Source: Botrimarina mediterranea
GTDB taxonomy: Bacteria > Planctomycetota > Planctomycetia > Pirellulales > Lacipirellulaceae
Assembly: GCF_007753265.1 (NCBI RefSeq)
Contig: NZ_CP036349.1
Span: 1,831,363 to 1,895,362 of the forward strand
Direction of reading: 5' to 3'
Length of the DNA: 64,000 bases
Positions 25,601-34,204 of this stretch are shown piece by piece. Position numbers and translations under genes: made by a program. Below the pieces are notes generated by a model. That model was not told the origin of the DNA. It ran no database searches and saw only the letters and a list, made by a program, of their open reading frames with translations. Each line of letters begins with the position of its first letter. The first letter of the stretch is position 1.

Positions 25601-26227
25601 ATGGCGAGAATCCTCATCACCTCCGGGCCGACGCGGCAGTACATCGACGCGGTGCGGTATCTGACGAACGCCTCCAGCGGGCGGATGGGCCGGGGGCTGG
25701 CGCTGGCGGCCCTGGAACTGGGGCACGAGGTCACGGTTGTCACGGGGCCGGTCGAGGTCGAGTACCCAGAGGGCTGCCGCGTCGTGCCAGTGGTTTCGAC
25801 GGAGGAGATGCTCGAGGCGGCAACCGCGGAGTTTGAGCTTTGCGATGGCCTGATCGGCGCCGCGGCGCCGTGCGACTACCGCCCGGTGCGGATCGAGCCT
25901 GGCAAGATCGCCAAGACGGGTGAACCTTTGGAGCTACGGCTTGTCGAAACTGCCGATGTGGTGGCGACGCTCGGGGCGAAGAAGGGCGGCCGCTGGGTCG
26001 TCGGCTTTGCCTTGGAGTCCGAGGACCACCGGCTGCGAGCGCTTGCGAAGCTAGAACGCAAGCACTGCGACCTGATGGTCAGCAACGGCGTCGCGGCGAT
26101 GAACTCGTTGGAGAACGAGGTCGAGGTGCTAACGCCCGACGGCCAAGTCGTCGGACAGATTTCCGGACCGAAGGACGAAGTCGCCCGTGGGATACTAGCA
26201 GTGATCGCCGAGCGGCTGATCCGGTAA
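25601..26227 (+). CDS. coaB: Phosphopantothenate--cysteine ligase domain protein, stand-alone CoaB
   Basis: A 208-residue protein equal to the C-terminal (DFP) half of the usual CoaBC fusion. ILITSGPTRQYIDAVRYLTN and SSGRMGRGLA are the nucleotide-binding start; AAAPCDYRP and KIAKTGEPLELRL form the substrate/dimer region; VVGFALESED is the late motif. It would join 4'-phosphopantothenate to cysteine in CoA synthesis. The CoaC decarboxylase half is not adjacent, so the two activities are split in this genome. The gene is isolated between palindromes and starts 38 bases after a nested palindrome. Confidence 0.88.
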   Translation: MARILITSGPTRQYIDAVRYLTNASSGRMGRGLALAALELGHEVTVVTGPVEVEYPEGCRVVPVVSTEEMLEAATAEFELCDGLIGAAAPCDYRPVRIEPGKIAKTGEPLELRLVETADVVATLGAKKGGRWVVGFALESEDHRLRALAKLERKHCDLMVSNGVAAMNSLENEVEVLTPDGQVVGQISGPKDEVARGILAVIAERLIR

Positions 26228-26296
26228 GGGGCCGCTGGGCGGACCTAGCGATCGATTGACGGTCGGTGGAAATATTCTGCTTGCTGAGCGATTTCA

Positions 26297-26510
26297 GGCG
26301 AGCCGGGAGCGTCACAGGATTATGCAACTGCTAGCAAATGGACGTTTAACAAAGGACTTACGTCGATGATGCACTGCTGCGATAGCAGTCCGACGACGCT
26401 TAAGTCCTTATCTGAACGTGGTAACTGCTAGCCCTTGCATAATCCTGGTCAGCGACCGGAGGGAAGCGGGTACACGGGGTCCCTCCGGTCGCTGACGCTC
26501 CCGGCTCGCC
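26297..26510. repeat. Host palindrome (GCGAGCCGG family) split by the 133-bp element, copy 2
   Basis: Left arm GGCGAGCCGGGAGCGTCA is interrupted after GTCA (26311-26314), and GTCA recurs at 26448-26451 before the arm resumes. The loop contains GAAGCGGGTAC (26463-26473). The arms and loop differ from copy 1 (8256-8468), yet the insertion point is the same. Confidence 0.85.
26315..26447. mobile_element. MITE-like 133-bp palindromic element, copy 2
   Basis: Base-for-base identical by eye to 8274-8406, same orientation relative to its host palindrome. No coding capacity. Confidence 0.8.
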
Positions 26511-26561
26511 GTCTGACTCGTTAGGGGAGTTGATACAGGGGGGGAGGTTTCCAAACCACGA

Positions 26562-26576
26562 TCCGCACAGCGGACC
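26562..26576. repeat. Short palindrome TCCGC-ACA-GCGGA
   Basis: A member of the family at 4848-4864 and 29489-29505, followed by the same CCTAC. Confidence 0.7.
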
Positions 26577-26668
26577 CTACGGAACGGGCCCTTCGGGTGG
26601 TAGCGACCCCGGGCGGGGTTGATTAAGATTTTGCGAACGAGAGCGTTCTTTCAGGCGAGAAGGGGACG

Positions 26669-27697
26669 ATGGCTAGGGTCGCGATCTACGGCGCCAGCGG
26701 CTACACCGGTCTAGAGCTGCTAAAGCTCTTGGCCCGCCATCCGCATGCCCAGGTGACGGCCCTGCTGACCCGTCAGGACGAGGCGCCCCACCTGTCGGAG
26801 ATCCATCCGCAGCTCACCGGCTCGTTCGACTTGCGGCTCGAAAATCTTTCGGTCGATCAGGTCGCCGAGCGGGCCGATGTCGCCTTCACCTGCTTGCCGC
26901 ATGCGGCGAGCGCGGAGGTCTGTGCCGACCTGCTCTCGCGCGGCGTAAAGGTCGTCGATCTTAGCGCCGACTATCGACTCGGCGACGCCGGCACGTATCA
27001 GCAGTGGTACGGCCACGAACACCCCGACGCCGCGCGGCTTGGCAAGACGCCGTACGGTTTGCCGGAGTTGTTCCGTGAGCAGATCATCGGCGCCGACTTG
27101 ATCGCCAACCCGGGCTGCTACCCGACGTCCGCGATCCTCGCGTTGACGCCGCTACTGCGCGCCGGGCTGATCGAGCGTGAGGGGATCGTCGTCGATAGCA
27201 AGAGTGGCGTCAGCGGCGCCGGTCGTACGCCCAAGCTGCTGACTCACTACCCCGAGTGCAACGAGAGCTTCAGCGCGTACGGCGTTGGAACGCACCGGCA
27301 CATGCCGGAGATCGATCGGGTCCTGTCGATGGCGAGCGACCAATCAAAGGCCAGCCACAAGGCGATCGAGGTGCTGTTCACGCCGCACCTCGTGCCGATG
27401 GACCGCGGCATCCTCAGCACGATCTATGCGACGCCTAAGGGCGACGCGACGCCGGCTTCGGTGATGGCGGCGCTCAAGGAGGCCTACGCGAACGAGCCGT
27501 TCGTGTCGGCCGTCGAGGCGCCGCCGGCGACGAAGCACGTCGCGCACACCAACCGCTGCCACGTCTACGGCACGGTGGTCCGTGGCAAGGTGCTGCTGGT
27601 GAGTGTGATCGACAACTTGATCAAAGGCGCCTCGGGCGCGGCGGTGCAGAACTTCAATTTGATGTGCGGTTTCGACGAAACGACGGCGCTGAGGTAG
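26669..27697 (+). CDS. argC: N-acetyl-gamma-glutamyl-phosphate reductase
   Basis: A 342-residue NADPH-dependent reductase, the third step of arginine synthesis. The Rossmann start is VAIYGASGYTGLELLKLL. The catalytic Cys150 lies in IANPGCYPTSAIL. The substrate motif is KSGVSGAGR, and the conserved His region is VGTHRHMPEI with FTPHLVPMDRGI. Length matches family type 1. A purine-rich stretch (GAAGGGGA) precedes the ATG. argJ follows 127 bases later on the same strand, forming an arginine gene pair; argB is not in the window. Confidence 0.96.
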   Translation: MARVAIYGASGYTGLELLKLLARHPHAQVTALLTRQDEAPHLSEIHPQLTGSFDLRLENLSVDQVAERADVAFTCLPHAASAEVCADLLSRGVKVVDLSADYRLGDAGTYQQWYGHEHPDAARLGKTPYGLPELFREQIIGADLIANPGCYPTSAILALTPLLRAGLIEREGIVVDSKSGVSGAGRTPKLLTHYPECNESFSAYGVGTHRHMPEIDRVLSMASDQSKASHKAIEVLFTPHLVPMDRGILSTIYATPKGDATPASVMAALKEAYANEPFVSAVEAPPATKHVAHTNRCHVYGTVVRGKVLLVSVIDNLIKGASGAAVQNFNLMCGFDETTALR

Positions 27698-27824
27698 GAG
27701 AGACATCGATAAGCGTCGTCGACTCGCCAGGGGTGGCAGTAGTTGAGAAAAACAGCGAAGACACAACCAACACTGACCCACGCCGCGGACGCAGGAGCGT
27801 CGCGGCCAAGCCGGACCCCTGCGA

Positions 27825-29054
27825 ATGTCGGAAAATCAGCACCAGTTGCCGAAGGGCTACTCGGTTGGCGGCGTCTACAGCGGCGTGAAGAGTGACGCCT
27901 CGAAGCTCGACCTGTCGCTGGTCGTCAGCGACCGGCCCGCGACGGGCGTCGGCGTCTTCACGCAGAACCTCGTCAAAGCCGCGCCGGTTCAGCTCGACCG
28001 TGAGCGGACCCCTAGCGACCACATCCGCGCGGTCATCACCAATTCGGGCTGCGCCAACGCCTGCACGGGCAAACGCGGCCGACAGGACGCCGAGCGCGTG
28101 ACGGCAATCGTCGCCGAGAACCTCAGCGGCGCCGAGGCGGCTGGCTCTTCCTCAATTGGTCCCGAACAAGTCCTGATGATGTCCACGGGCGTCATCGGCG
28201 AGCACTTGCCGATCGATAAGCTCACGGCCGGCGTGCCGAAGGTCATCGCCGACCTCGGCGCCGACGAGGCCGCCATCGAACGCGCCGCGCGGGCCATCAT
28301 GACCACCGACACGGTCACCAAGGTCCGCTCACGCACCGTCGAGATCGGCGGCCGCACAATTACCGTCACCGGCATCGGCAAGGGCGCCGCGATGATCGGC
28401 CCGAACATGGCGACGATGCTCGCCGTGGTGATGACCGACGCGCCGGTGCTCCCCGCCGACGCGCAGTCCGCCCTTTCGGACGCGGTCGTCGAGAGCTTCA
28501 ACTGCATCAGCGTCGACGGGCACATGAGCACCAACGACACGGTGCTGCTGCTCGCCAACGGCGCCGCGGGTGGCGAGCCGTTCGCCGGGCGTGACCTGTC
28601 GTTGTTCAACGCGACGCTGCTGGAGGTGTGCGAAGACTTGGCGATCGCGATCCCCGCCGACGGCGAGGGCGCTACGCACCTGATCACCGTCGAAGTCCAC
28701 GGCTGTGCGACGCGCGACGACGCGATCCGTATCGGCAAGACGATCGCCGACAGCCCGCTGGTGAAGACCGCCATCGCCGGCGCCGACCCCAACTGGGGCC
28801 GCATCGTTTCGGCAGCCGGCTACGCGGGCATTCCGTTCGACCCTGAAGAGGTAACGCTCCTCATCAACGGGCTGCTGGTCTACGAGAAGGGCGCGCCGGT
28901 CGAGTTCGATGAGAAAGAAGTCTCCGACAGCATCGCGGGCAGCCGCGACACGCTGCTGCTCTTGATCCTCGGCGAAGGCACGGCGACCGCGCGCTTCTGG
29001 ACGACCGACCTAACGGCGGAGTACGTGCGTTTGAACGCCGACTATCGGACCTAG
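27825..29054 (+). CDS. argJ: Glutamate N-acetyltransferase / amino-acid acetyltransferase
   Basis: A 409-residue enzyme that recycles the acetyl group from N-acetylornithine to glutamate. It self-cleaves before the nucleophilic Thr197 in KGAAMIGPNMATML; the usual KGSGMI is KGAAMI here. Other family motifs are NSGCANACTG, STGVIGEHLP, FNCISVDGHMSTND and GADPNWGRI. Length is normal. It is downstream of argC and probably co-transcribed. Whether it is mono- or bifunctional cannot be told from sequence. Confidence 0.95.
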   Translation: MSENQHQLPKGYSVGGVYSGVKSDASKLDLSLVVSDRPATGVGVFTQNLVKAAPVQLDRERTPSDHIRAVITNSGCANACTGKRGRQDAERVTAIVAENLSGAEAAGSSSIGPEQVLMMSTGVIGEHLPIDKLTAGVPKVIADLGADEAAIERAARAIMTTDTVTKVRSRTVEIGGRTITVTGIGKGAAMIGPNMATMLAVVMTDAPVLPADAQSALSDAVVESFNCISVDGHMSTNDTVLLLANGAAGGEPFAGRDLSLFNATLLEVCEDLAIAIPADGEGATHLITVEVHGCATRDDAIRIGKTIADSPLVKTAIAGADPNWGRIVSAAGYAGIPFDPEEVTLLINGLLVYEKGAPVEFDEKEVSDSIAGSRDTLLLLILGEGTATARFWTTDLTAEYVRLNADYRT

Positions 29055-29614
29055 TTGAATTGCGGATTGGGGATTTCGGATTGCGGATTGATGCGGCGGC
29101 GTGGTTTTACCCATTGCGCGATCTTGGGAGCCCTAAGCGCCAACGCCGGGAGTGCGCCGGGTACCCGCGCCTCTCACGTAAACGAAAGTGAGCCGGTTTT
29201 GGGGTGTGGACGCCCCCGCAGATGGGCCCGGGGCGGGCGACCCCACAGCATCGATTTTAAGGGCCCTAGGAGGCCCATGCCGGGCCGTTTGATGTGTCGG
29301 TTGGTCCAACTGTAGGGTTGGGCTTCGGACGCGTTAAATTGGCTCTCAGAGCGTCTGGCGTGGGACGCCTTTTTCCGGGGTTTTTGACGGCTTTTCGCTG
29401 GCTTTTGGCCAGTGGGGTCGAACGCGCAGGTCCTGGGTTTGGCTGGTCTTTGAAGGGCAATCGATCGGCAGGTTAGAACGATCGCTACGGTCCGCACAGC
29501 GGACCCTACCAAGCACTGTTCGCACCGATTCTGCGGGCTGAAACGTTGGCGACCGTGGACTACACTTTCCAGTCCAACCACAGGCACGCTTTCATCACTG
29601 ACGAGGCCCCATCG
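29055..29614. other. Gene-free spacer between argJ and the M1 peptidase
   Basis: No supported gene in 560 bases. It starts with three ATTGCGGATTG-like units (about 29059-29090) and holds T-rich, GTTTTT-containing stretches around 29370-29405 on the plus strand, and the palindrome at 29489-29505. A small RNA is conceivable but not shown. Confidence 0.5.
29489..29505. repeat. Short palindrome GGTCCGC-ACA-GCGGACC
   Basis: Identical to 4848-4864, including the CTAC that follows. Confidence 0.75.
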
Positions 29615-32206
29615 ATGCGATCGGTCGTAACTCGCTGCGCTCTAGTTGTCGCTTTGGTGTTGGCGGCGTCGTACGGTTTCGCCGAGCATGTCTGTCGTTA
29701 CTGCCAGGCCGACGCCGCGGCGGAGGCCGCCAAGCATGGCCCGCACTACGCGCCGGACCGTGTGGTCGATGTGAAGCACATCGAGATCGACGTGACGCCC
29801 GACTTCGCGGCGAAGACGATCCACGCCACGACGACGCTCGAGTTCGCCCCGATCGCTAAGCCAGCGCGGCTGGTGACGCTCAACGCCGTGGGCCTGCGCG
29901 TCGAGAAGATCGACGCCAGCCGCAAGCTCGCCGAGCACTCTTCGACGGGCGAACACCTCAAGCTGCTCTTCGAAGAGCCGATCCCCGTCGGCGAGACGGT
30001 GAAGGTCGCCATCACTTACACGGCCGAACCGAAGAAGGGGCTCTACTTCCGCACCGAGGACATGGGCTACCCCAAGGGTGAGGATCATATCTGGACGCAG
30101 GGCGAAACGCACGAAGCGCCGCACTGGTTCCCCTGCTTCGATTACCCGAACGAGCGTTCGACAACCGAGGTCATCTGCCGTGTGCCGGAAGAGATGACGG
30201 CGCTCTCGAACGGGAAGCTCATCGACGAGACCGTTGATGAAGCGACCGGCCTCAAGGCCGTCCACTGGCGCCAAGGGAAGCCGCACGTGAATTACCTCGT
30301 CTGCTTGTGCGCGGGGCACTTCGCGAAGCTCGAGAAGGAAGCGTCGGGCGTGCGGTTGGGCTTCTACACGCAGCCGAGCTTCATCGACGAGGCGCCGAAC
30401 TCGTTCCAGGACACGGCCGCGATCCTCGAGTTCTTCCAGGAGGAGATCGGCGTCCCGTACCCGTGGGACAAGTACGACCAGGTCACTATCCTGGACTACA
30501 ACTGGGGCGGCATGGAAAACACCACGCTCACCACCCTCACGCACGAGACGGTCTACTCCGACGCCACCGAGAACGTCCGCTCTTCGCAGGGGCTCGACGC
30601 CCACGAGTTCGCCCACCAGTGGTTCGGCGACTACGTCACTTGTAAAGATTGGAGCCACATCTGGCTCAACGAGGGCTTCGCCACCTACTACACGCACCTC
30701 TACGCCGGCCACAAGGACGGCCGCGACGCGCTGCTCTATGGTCTGTGGCGTGACGCGACCGGTTCGGTGCTGCCGGCGATCATCAAGAACGGCGACACGA
30801 AGCCGATCGTCTACCGCAACTACGCCGAGGCGTTCGACCAGTTCGACTACCGCGCGTACCCCAAGGGGAGCTGGGTGCTGCACATGCTCCGCAGCCGGCT
30901 GGGCGAGGACCTGTATCGCGAAGCGATCAAGAAGTACCTCGAGCGCCACGCGTTGTCGAGCGTCGTGACGGACGACCTGCGGCAGGCGCTCGAAGAGGTG
31001 TCGGGCCAGCCGCTCGACGCGTTCTTCGACCAGTGGGTCTACCACGGCGGCGCGCCGAAGCTCGAGGTGTCGCACGATTGGAAGCCCGAGGAGAAGCTCC
31101 TCCGCGTCACGGTTAAGCAAGGCGAGCCGATCGAGGGGAAGACGATGCTGTTCACGTTCCCTGTAATGCTCCGCGCCCACGTCGGCGACGAAGTCGTCGA
31201 TCACGAGGTCGAGATCACCAAGACCGAGCAAGACTTTTACTTTAAGCTCGACGCACAGCCCGACGTCGTCCGCTTCGACCCGCAGTTCACCGTGCTGGCG
31301 GAGGTGAAGCACGAGAAGTCGGAAGAGATGCTCGAGAAGCAGCTCCAGCTCGCCGACGACATGATCGGCCGGCTTCTCGCCGCCGAGGCCCTCGGCGAGA
31401 AGGACAGCAAGGCGGCGACCAAGGCGCTCGCCGCGGCGCTGGGCGAGGACAAGTTCTACGGCGTCCGGATCGCGGCGAGCAAAGCCCTGGGAGAGCAGGG
31501 GACCGACGACGCGCTCGACGCGTTGCTCGCCGGTCGCGAGCAGTCCGACGCGCGCATCCGGCTGCAAGTGGTCGAGGACATCGGCAAGTTCTTCGATACG
31601 AAGGCGTACGAAGTATTGAATGCCGTTGTGGCGAACGAGAAGAACCCCGACATCGTCGCCGCGGCGCTCAGCGGCCTCGCCAAGTACCCCGAAGCGGCGG
31701 CCGGCGAGGCGATCGCCAAGGCGCTCGATAGCGAATCCTTCCAGAACCAACTCGCCATTGCCGCGGCGCGGGCGCTCGGCAAGCGGCGCGACCCGGCGCT
31801 GGCGGAGTCGCTCGTGAAGGCGCTCCGCGACCGTCGATTTGAGTTGCCGGGGCGTCGCTACGGCGAGGTGCTGGTTGGCGTCGGTCGAGTGGGGCGTGAA
31901 CTTGAGGACAAGACGATCGTACGCGAGTTCCTTGCGGAGCTGCTCCAGGACCCCGTGATCGCGGTGCGACTCGGCGCGATCGAAGGGCTGGGCGAACTCG
32001 GCGACAAGCGCGCGAAGCCGCTGCTGGGCGACCTCGCCGCCACCTCGGGCAAAGAAGCGACCACCGCCAAGAAAGCGCTCCAGCGCCTCAACGCCGCGCC
32101 GAGCGATCCGCCCGAAGCGGTCGAGGACCTGCGCGAGCAACTCGACAAGTTGCGTGACGAGCAGAAGGAGTTGAAGAAGCAGGTCGAGCAGCTGCAGGCG
32201 ACGTGA
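29615..32206 (+). CDS. M1-family metallo-aminopeptidase with HEAT repeats
   Basis: An 863-residue secreted zinc peptidase. The signal peptide is about residues 1-23 (ending YGFA). The N-terminal beta domain is followed by the substrate motif GGMENTT. The zinc site is HEFAHQWFGD (His330, Glu331, His334) with the third ligand Glu353 in WLNEGFATYY. From about residue 590 there are HEAT-like helical repeats (for example AAEALGEKDSKAATKALAAAL), then a C-terminal coiled coil (LREQLDKLRDEQKELKKQVE). Family M1 removes N-terminal residues from peptides; the HEAT tail replaces the usual ERAP-type C-terminal domain. The start at 29615 gives the signal peptide; the frame is open a little further upstream. 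Confidence 0.9.
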   Translation: MRSVVTRCALVVALVLAASYGFAEHVCRYCQADAAAEAAKHGPHYAPDRVVDVKHIEIDVTPDFAAKTIHATTTLEFAPIAKPARLVTLNAVGLRVEKIDASRKLAEHSSTGEHLKLLFEEPIPVGETVKVAITYTAEPKKGLYFRTEDMGYPKGEDHIWTQGETHEAPHWFPCFDYPNERSTTEVICRVPEEMTALSNGKLIDETVDEATGLKAVHWRQGKPHVNYLVCLCAGHFAKLEKEASGVRLGFYTQPSFIDEAPNSFQDTAAILEFFQEEIGVPYPWDKYDQVTILDYNWGGMENTTLTTLTHETVYSDATENVRSSQGLDAHEFAHQWFGDYVTCKDWSHIWLNEGFATYYTHLYAGHKDGRDALLYGLWRDATGSVLPAIIKNGDTKPIVYRNYAEAFDQFDYRAYPKGSWVLHMLRSRLGEDLYREAIKKYLERHALSSVVTDDLRQALEEVSGQPLDAFFDQWVYHGGAPKLEVSHDWKPEEKLLRVTVKQGEPIEGKTMLFTFPVMLRAHVGDEVVDHEVEITKTEQDFYFKLDAQPDVVRFDPQFTVLAEVKHEKSEEMLEKQLQLADDMIGRLLAAEALGEKDSKAATKALAAALGEDKFYGVRIAASKALGEQGTDDALDALLAGREQSDARIRLQVVEDIGKFFDTKAYEVLNAVVANEKNPDIVAAALSGLAKYPEAAAGEAIAKALDSESFQNQLAIAAARALGKRRDPALAESLVKALRDRRFELPGRRYGEVLVGVGRVGRELEDKTIVREFLAELLQDPVIAVRLGAIEGLGELGDKRAKPLLGDLAATSGKEATTAKKALQRLNAAPSDPPEAVEDLREQLDKLRDEQKELKKQVEQLQAT

Positions 32207-32237
32207 CGCGCCACAGACTCGCGCCCCCGCGAATGAC

Positions 32238-32313
32238 GGCGAGCCGGCGACGTTAGTCGTCGGTGGGAAGCGGGTACCCGGCGCGCACCGACGACTAACG
32301 TCGCCGGCTCGCC
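32238..32313. repeat. Palindrome, GGCGAGCCGGCGACG family, copy 2
   Basis: The arms GGCGAGCCGGCGACGTTAGT and their complement are near perfect. The loop reads GAAGCGGGTACCC (32267-32279). Paired with 10147-10222. Confidence 0.88.
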
Positions 32314-32367
32314 GTCAATCGTGTTGGTGGATCGCTCGTAATGCCGCCCGACTCTAGCGCGGTCGGT

Positions 32368-33108
32368 TCAATCTTTAGCCGCCACCCACCGCACCGCGGC
32401 TTCGATCATGTGGTTCGGCCCGCCCGTCTTCTCGGGGTGCGGGCTGATGCAGAGGACGCGGCCTTTGCCGAACGGCGCCGCGGCGATCGCCGTGGTGCCC
32501 GCCATGACGCCGGACGGGGCGTCTTTCTTGGCGATCTCCGTTTCGTACACCGCCAGCGGGGTGTAGGGCGGCAGCTCGGGGTCGATCGCCGGCGCGAGCA
32601 ACGGGCCCTGGCCGTAGTAGACCTCGACGCGCTCGGACGGCTCGTTGAGGACCTTGCGGCCCTCGGTCGAGAGCGACAGCGTCACGGCGCCCGTGCCGCG
32701 GGCCCAGTGCTTGCGGTCGATGACGCGGGTGTTGATCAGCCGCAGCGACCAGGGGTATTCGGCCGACGCCAAATACGAGCCCGCGCAGATGCCGACGTAG
32801 CCGCCCCCTTCGCGCACGAACCGCCGCACCTCTTCGCCGCCGACTTCTTCGAGGTGCTTCGCCTGACTGCTGCCCGAGCCGCCGGGGAAGATCACGACGT
32901 CGGCGTCGCGGATGGCGCCGTCGCGGATCGCTTCGCCGCTGACGCGCGTCACTTCAAATCCCTTCTCCTGCGTGAGGAGCTTCGCCAGCGTCGTCGGGCC
33001 CTTGGACTCACCGGTACGGTCGTAGATCGCGACCCGCAGAACGTCATCAGCAATCGCGGCGCTGAGCAGCGAGACGCAAAGACAGAGGACGAGAGCGAAC
33101 TGACGCAT
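32368..33108 (-). CDS. Secreted glutamine-amidotransferase-like protein (BPL_N domain)
   Basis: A 246-residue protein with a signal peptide (residues 1-20). The mature domain begins VLRVAIYDRTGESKGP and contains VVIFPGGSGSSQ and the nucleophile elbow GGGYVGICAGSYLA with Cys108, as in class-I amidotransferase-like domains such as BPL_N. Late motifs VEVYYGQGPLL and VLCISPHPEKTGG supply the His region. It is probably periplasmic. The family has no settled reaction; ThuA-like and biotin-ligase-N-like relatives are the closest guesses. It is convergent with the M1 peptidase. Confidence 0.78.
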   Translation of the reverse strand: MRQFALVLCLCVSLLSAAIADDVLRVAIYDRTGESKGPTTLAKLLTQEKGFEVTRVSGEAIRDGAIRDADVVIFPGGSGSSQAKHLEEVGGEEVRRFVREGGGYVGICAGSYLASAEYPWSLRLINTRVIDRKHWARGTGAVTLSLSTEGRKVLNEPSERVEVYYGQGPLLAPAIDPELPPYTPLAVYETEIAKKDAPSGVMAGTTAIAAAPFGKGRVLCISPHPEKTGGPNHMIEAAVRWVAAKD

Positions 33109-33206
33109 GGCGGCGACCCGTGGGGTTGGCGGACCTGACGGCTCACAATGTAACGCCAGTGAGCAAAATGCGAGTTCTACTTTCTAAGCAGAGGAATCTC
33201 GCAAAG

Positions 33207-33266
33207 GCGAGCCGGGAGCGTGAGCGACCGGAGTTGGACCCGGTTCCCCGCTTTTCTCCGGTCGCT
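33207..33266. repeat. Palindrome, GCGAGCCGG family, right arm broken
   Basis: Left arm GCGAGCCGGGAGCGTGAGCG is intact, but the right arm stops after CTCCGGTCGCT (33256-33266) and continues into CGAGCATTTTGCA. Confidence 0.75.
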
Positions 33267-33349
33267 TGCGAGCATTTTGCATCCATCGTCGTAAGTGGAA
33301 GAACCGGATGCTAAGGCGTGCCGGCTGATCTTATGGGCTAGCGCTTATT

Positions 33350-33374
33350 AGCCGCGGGGCCTTAGCCCCCGGTT
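33350..33374. repeat. Dispersed 25-bp hairpin unit, copy 4
   Basis: Same as 11461-11485; it lies between the two broken palindromes. Confidence 0.85.
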
Positions 33375-33430
33375 CTTTGCCTACCGATTGGCATAACCTC
33401 TTGATCGCCAAAGCCTTCGATAAAGACCTG

Positions 33431-33504
33431 CAAAATGCTCGGCAGCGACCGGAGTCCGCCCTGCGTCCCCGCTTCACTCCGGTCGCTCACGCTCCCGGCT
33501 CGCC
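33431..33504. repeat. Palindrome, GCGAGCCGG family, left arm broken
   Basis: Begins TGCAAAATGCTCG, the complement of CGAGCATTTTGCA at about 33269-33282, then continues AGCGACCGGAG and an intact right arm ending GGCTCGCC. Confidence 0.75.
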
Positions 33505-33545
33505 TTTGTTCTCGATGCGTCGTCGTTCGTGGCGTTACTGGATGC

Positions 33546-34052
33546 TCATGGTTTCTCTTTCGCCTTGAGGATCTTGCCGAACAGCACGCCGCCGTGCTCT
33601 TTGCTGGACCAGTGGCCGGCGTAGTGGCCTTCGTGGAAGAGCACCCTTGCCGAGTAGGTTCCTGCGCCGGGAAAGAAGAGGTTGTCGATCACCACAACGG
33701 GTGTCGGGTGCGGGCCGTTGGCGCCGACCCACTCGACCGGGACCATGAGGGGCAGCTTGAGGTCTTTGTCGCCGTAGCGGATGCGGGTCTGCATCTGCCA
33801 CTGGCCGTTGGGGAGCTTGTGGACGTCGCCAAGCTCGTAGCGTTCGACGTGCAGCTGCGGCGGTTCGTCCGGGTTCGCTTCTCCGAGCGTGAAGCTGCCG
33901 ACGAGCGTCGCGCCGGCCATCGCTTTGGCGAAGGCGTTCTCGGCCTCGTTGAGTTCCACTGGTTCGGCTTCTTGCGCGCGTGCGGGCGCCATGGCGGTTG
34001 CTAACGCCACGCTGCTGGCGACGACGAAGAGGATTCTGGAGTATGGAGACAT
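33546..34052 (-). CDS. Secreted protein of unknown function
   Basis: A 168-residue protein with a clear signal peptide (MSPYSRILFVVASSVALATAMAPARA region, cleavage about residue 26). The mature part is beta-rich, with GSFTLGEANPDEPPQLHVERYELG and a C-terminal stretch NLFFPGAGTYSARVLFHEGHY. This resembles small planctomycete secreted proteins of unknown role. No catalytic motif recognised. It is divergent from sthA (152 bases between starts). Confidence 0.65.
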   Translation of the reverse strand: MSPYSRILFVVASSVALATAMAPARAQEAEPVELNEAENAFAKAMAGATLVGSFTLGEANPDEPPQLHVERYELGDVHKLPNGQWQMQTRIRYGDKDLKLPLMVPVEWVGANGPHPTPVVVIDNLFFPGAGTYSARVLFHEGHYAGHWSSKEHGGVLFGKILKAKEKP

Positions 34053-34204
34053 GAGTTGTCCTTGCTGCGGGGGACGCGACCTGCCAACGCCTCGCTGATT
34101 GTACCCGCCGAGCGGGCGGGAGGCGGCGACCCGCGTTCTCAGCGGGCCGGGATAGTGGTAGGCTGAGCATCCCCCGATCGGCCCCGCCTCCCCGCCCCGC
34201 CGCC

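Larger units (their letters stand above)
26228..26668. other. Spacer with second MITE-like nest and short palindrome
   Basis: No gene. It holds the split host palindrome (26297-26510) with the 133-base element, and the GTCCGC-type unit at 26562-26576. The last 90 bases lead into argC. Confidence 0.7.
33109..33545. other. Spacer with paired palindromes and hairpin unit
   Basis: No gene. Almost all of 33207-33504 consists of repeats described separately. Confidence 0.7.

Noticed and set aside
29055-29614. Small RNA or tRNA gene in the spacer before the M1 peptidase
   Set aside because: No cloverleaf or conserved RNA motif could be drawn.
29642-32140. Minus-strand open frame of 832 codons opposite the M1 peptidase
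   Set aside because: Antisense to the zinc-site gene; lacks any recognisable domain despite its length.
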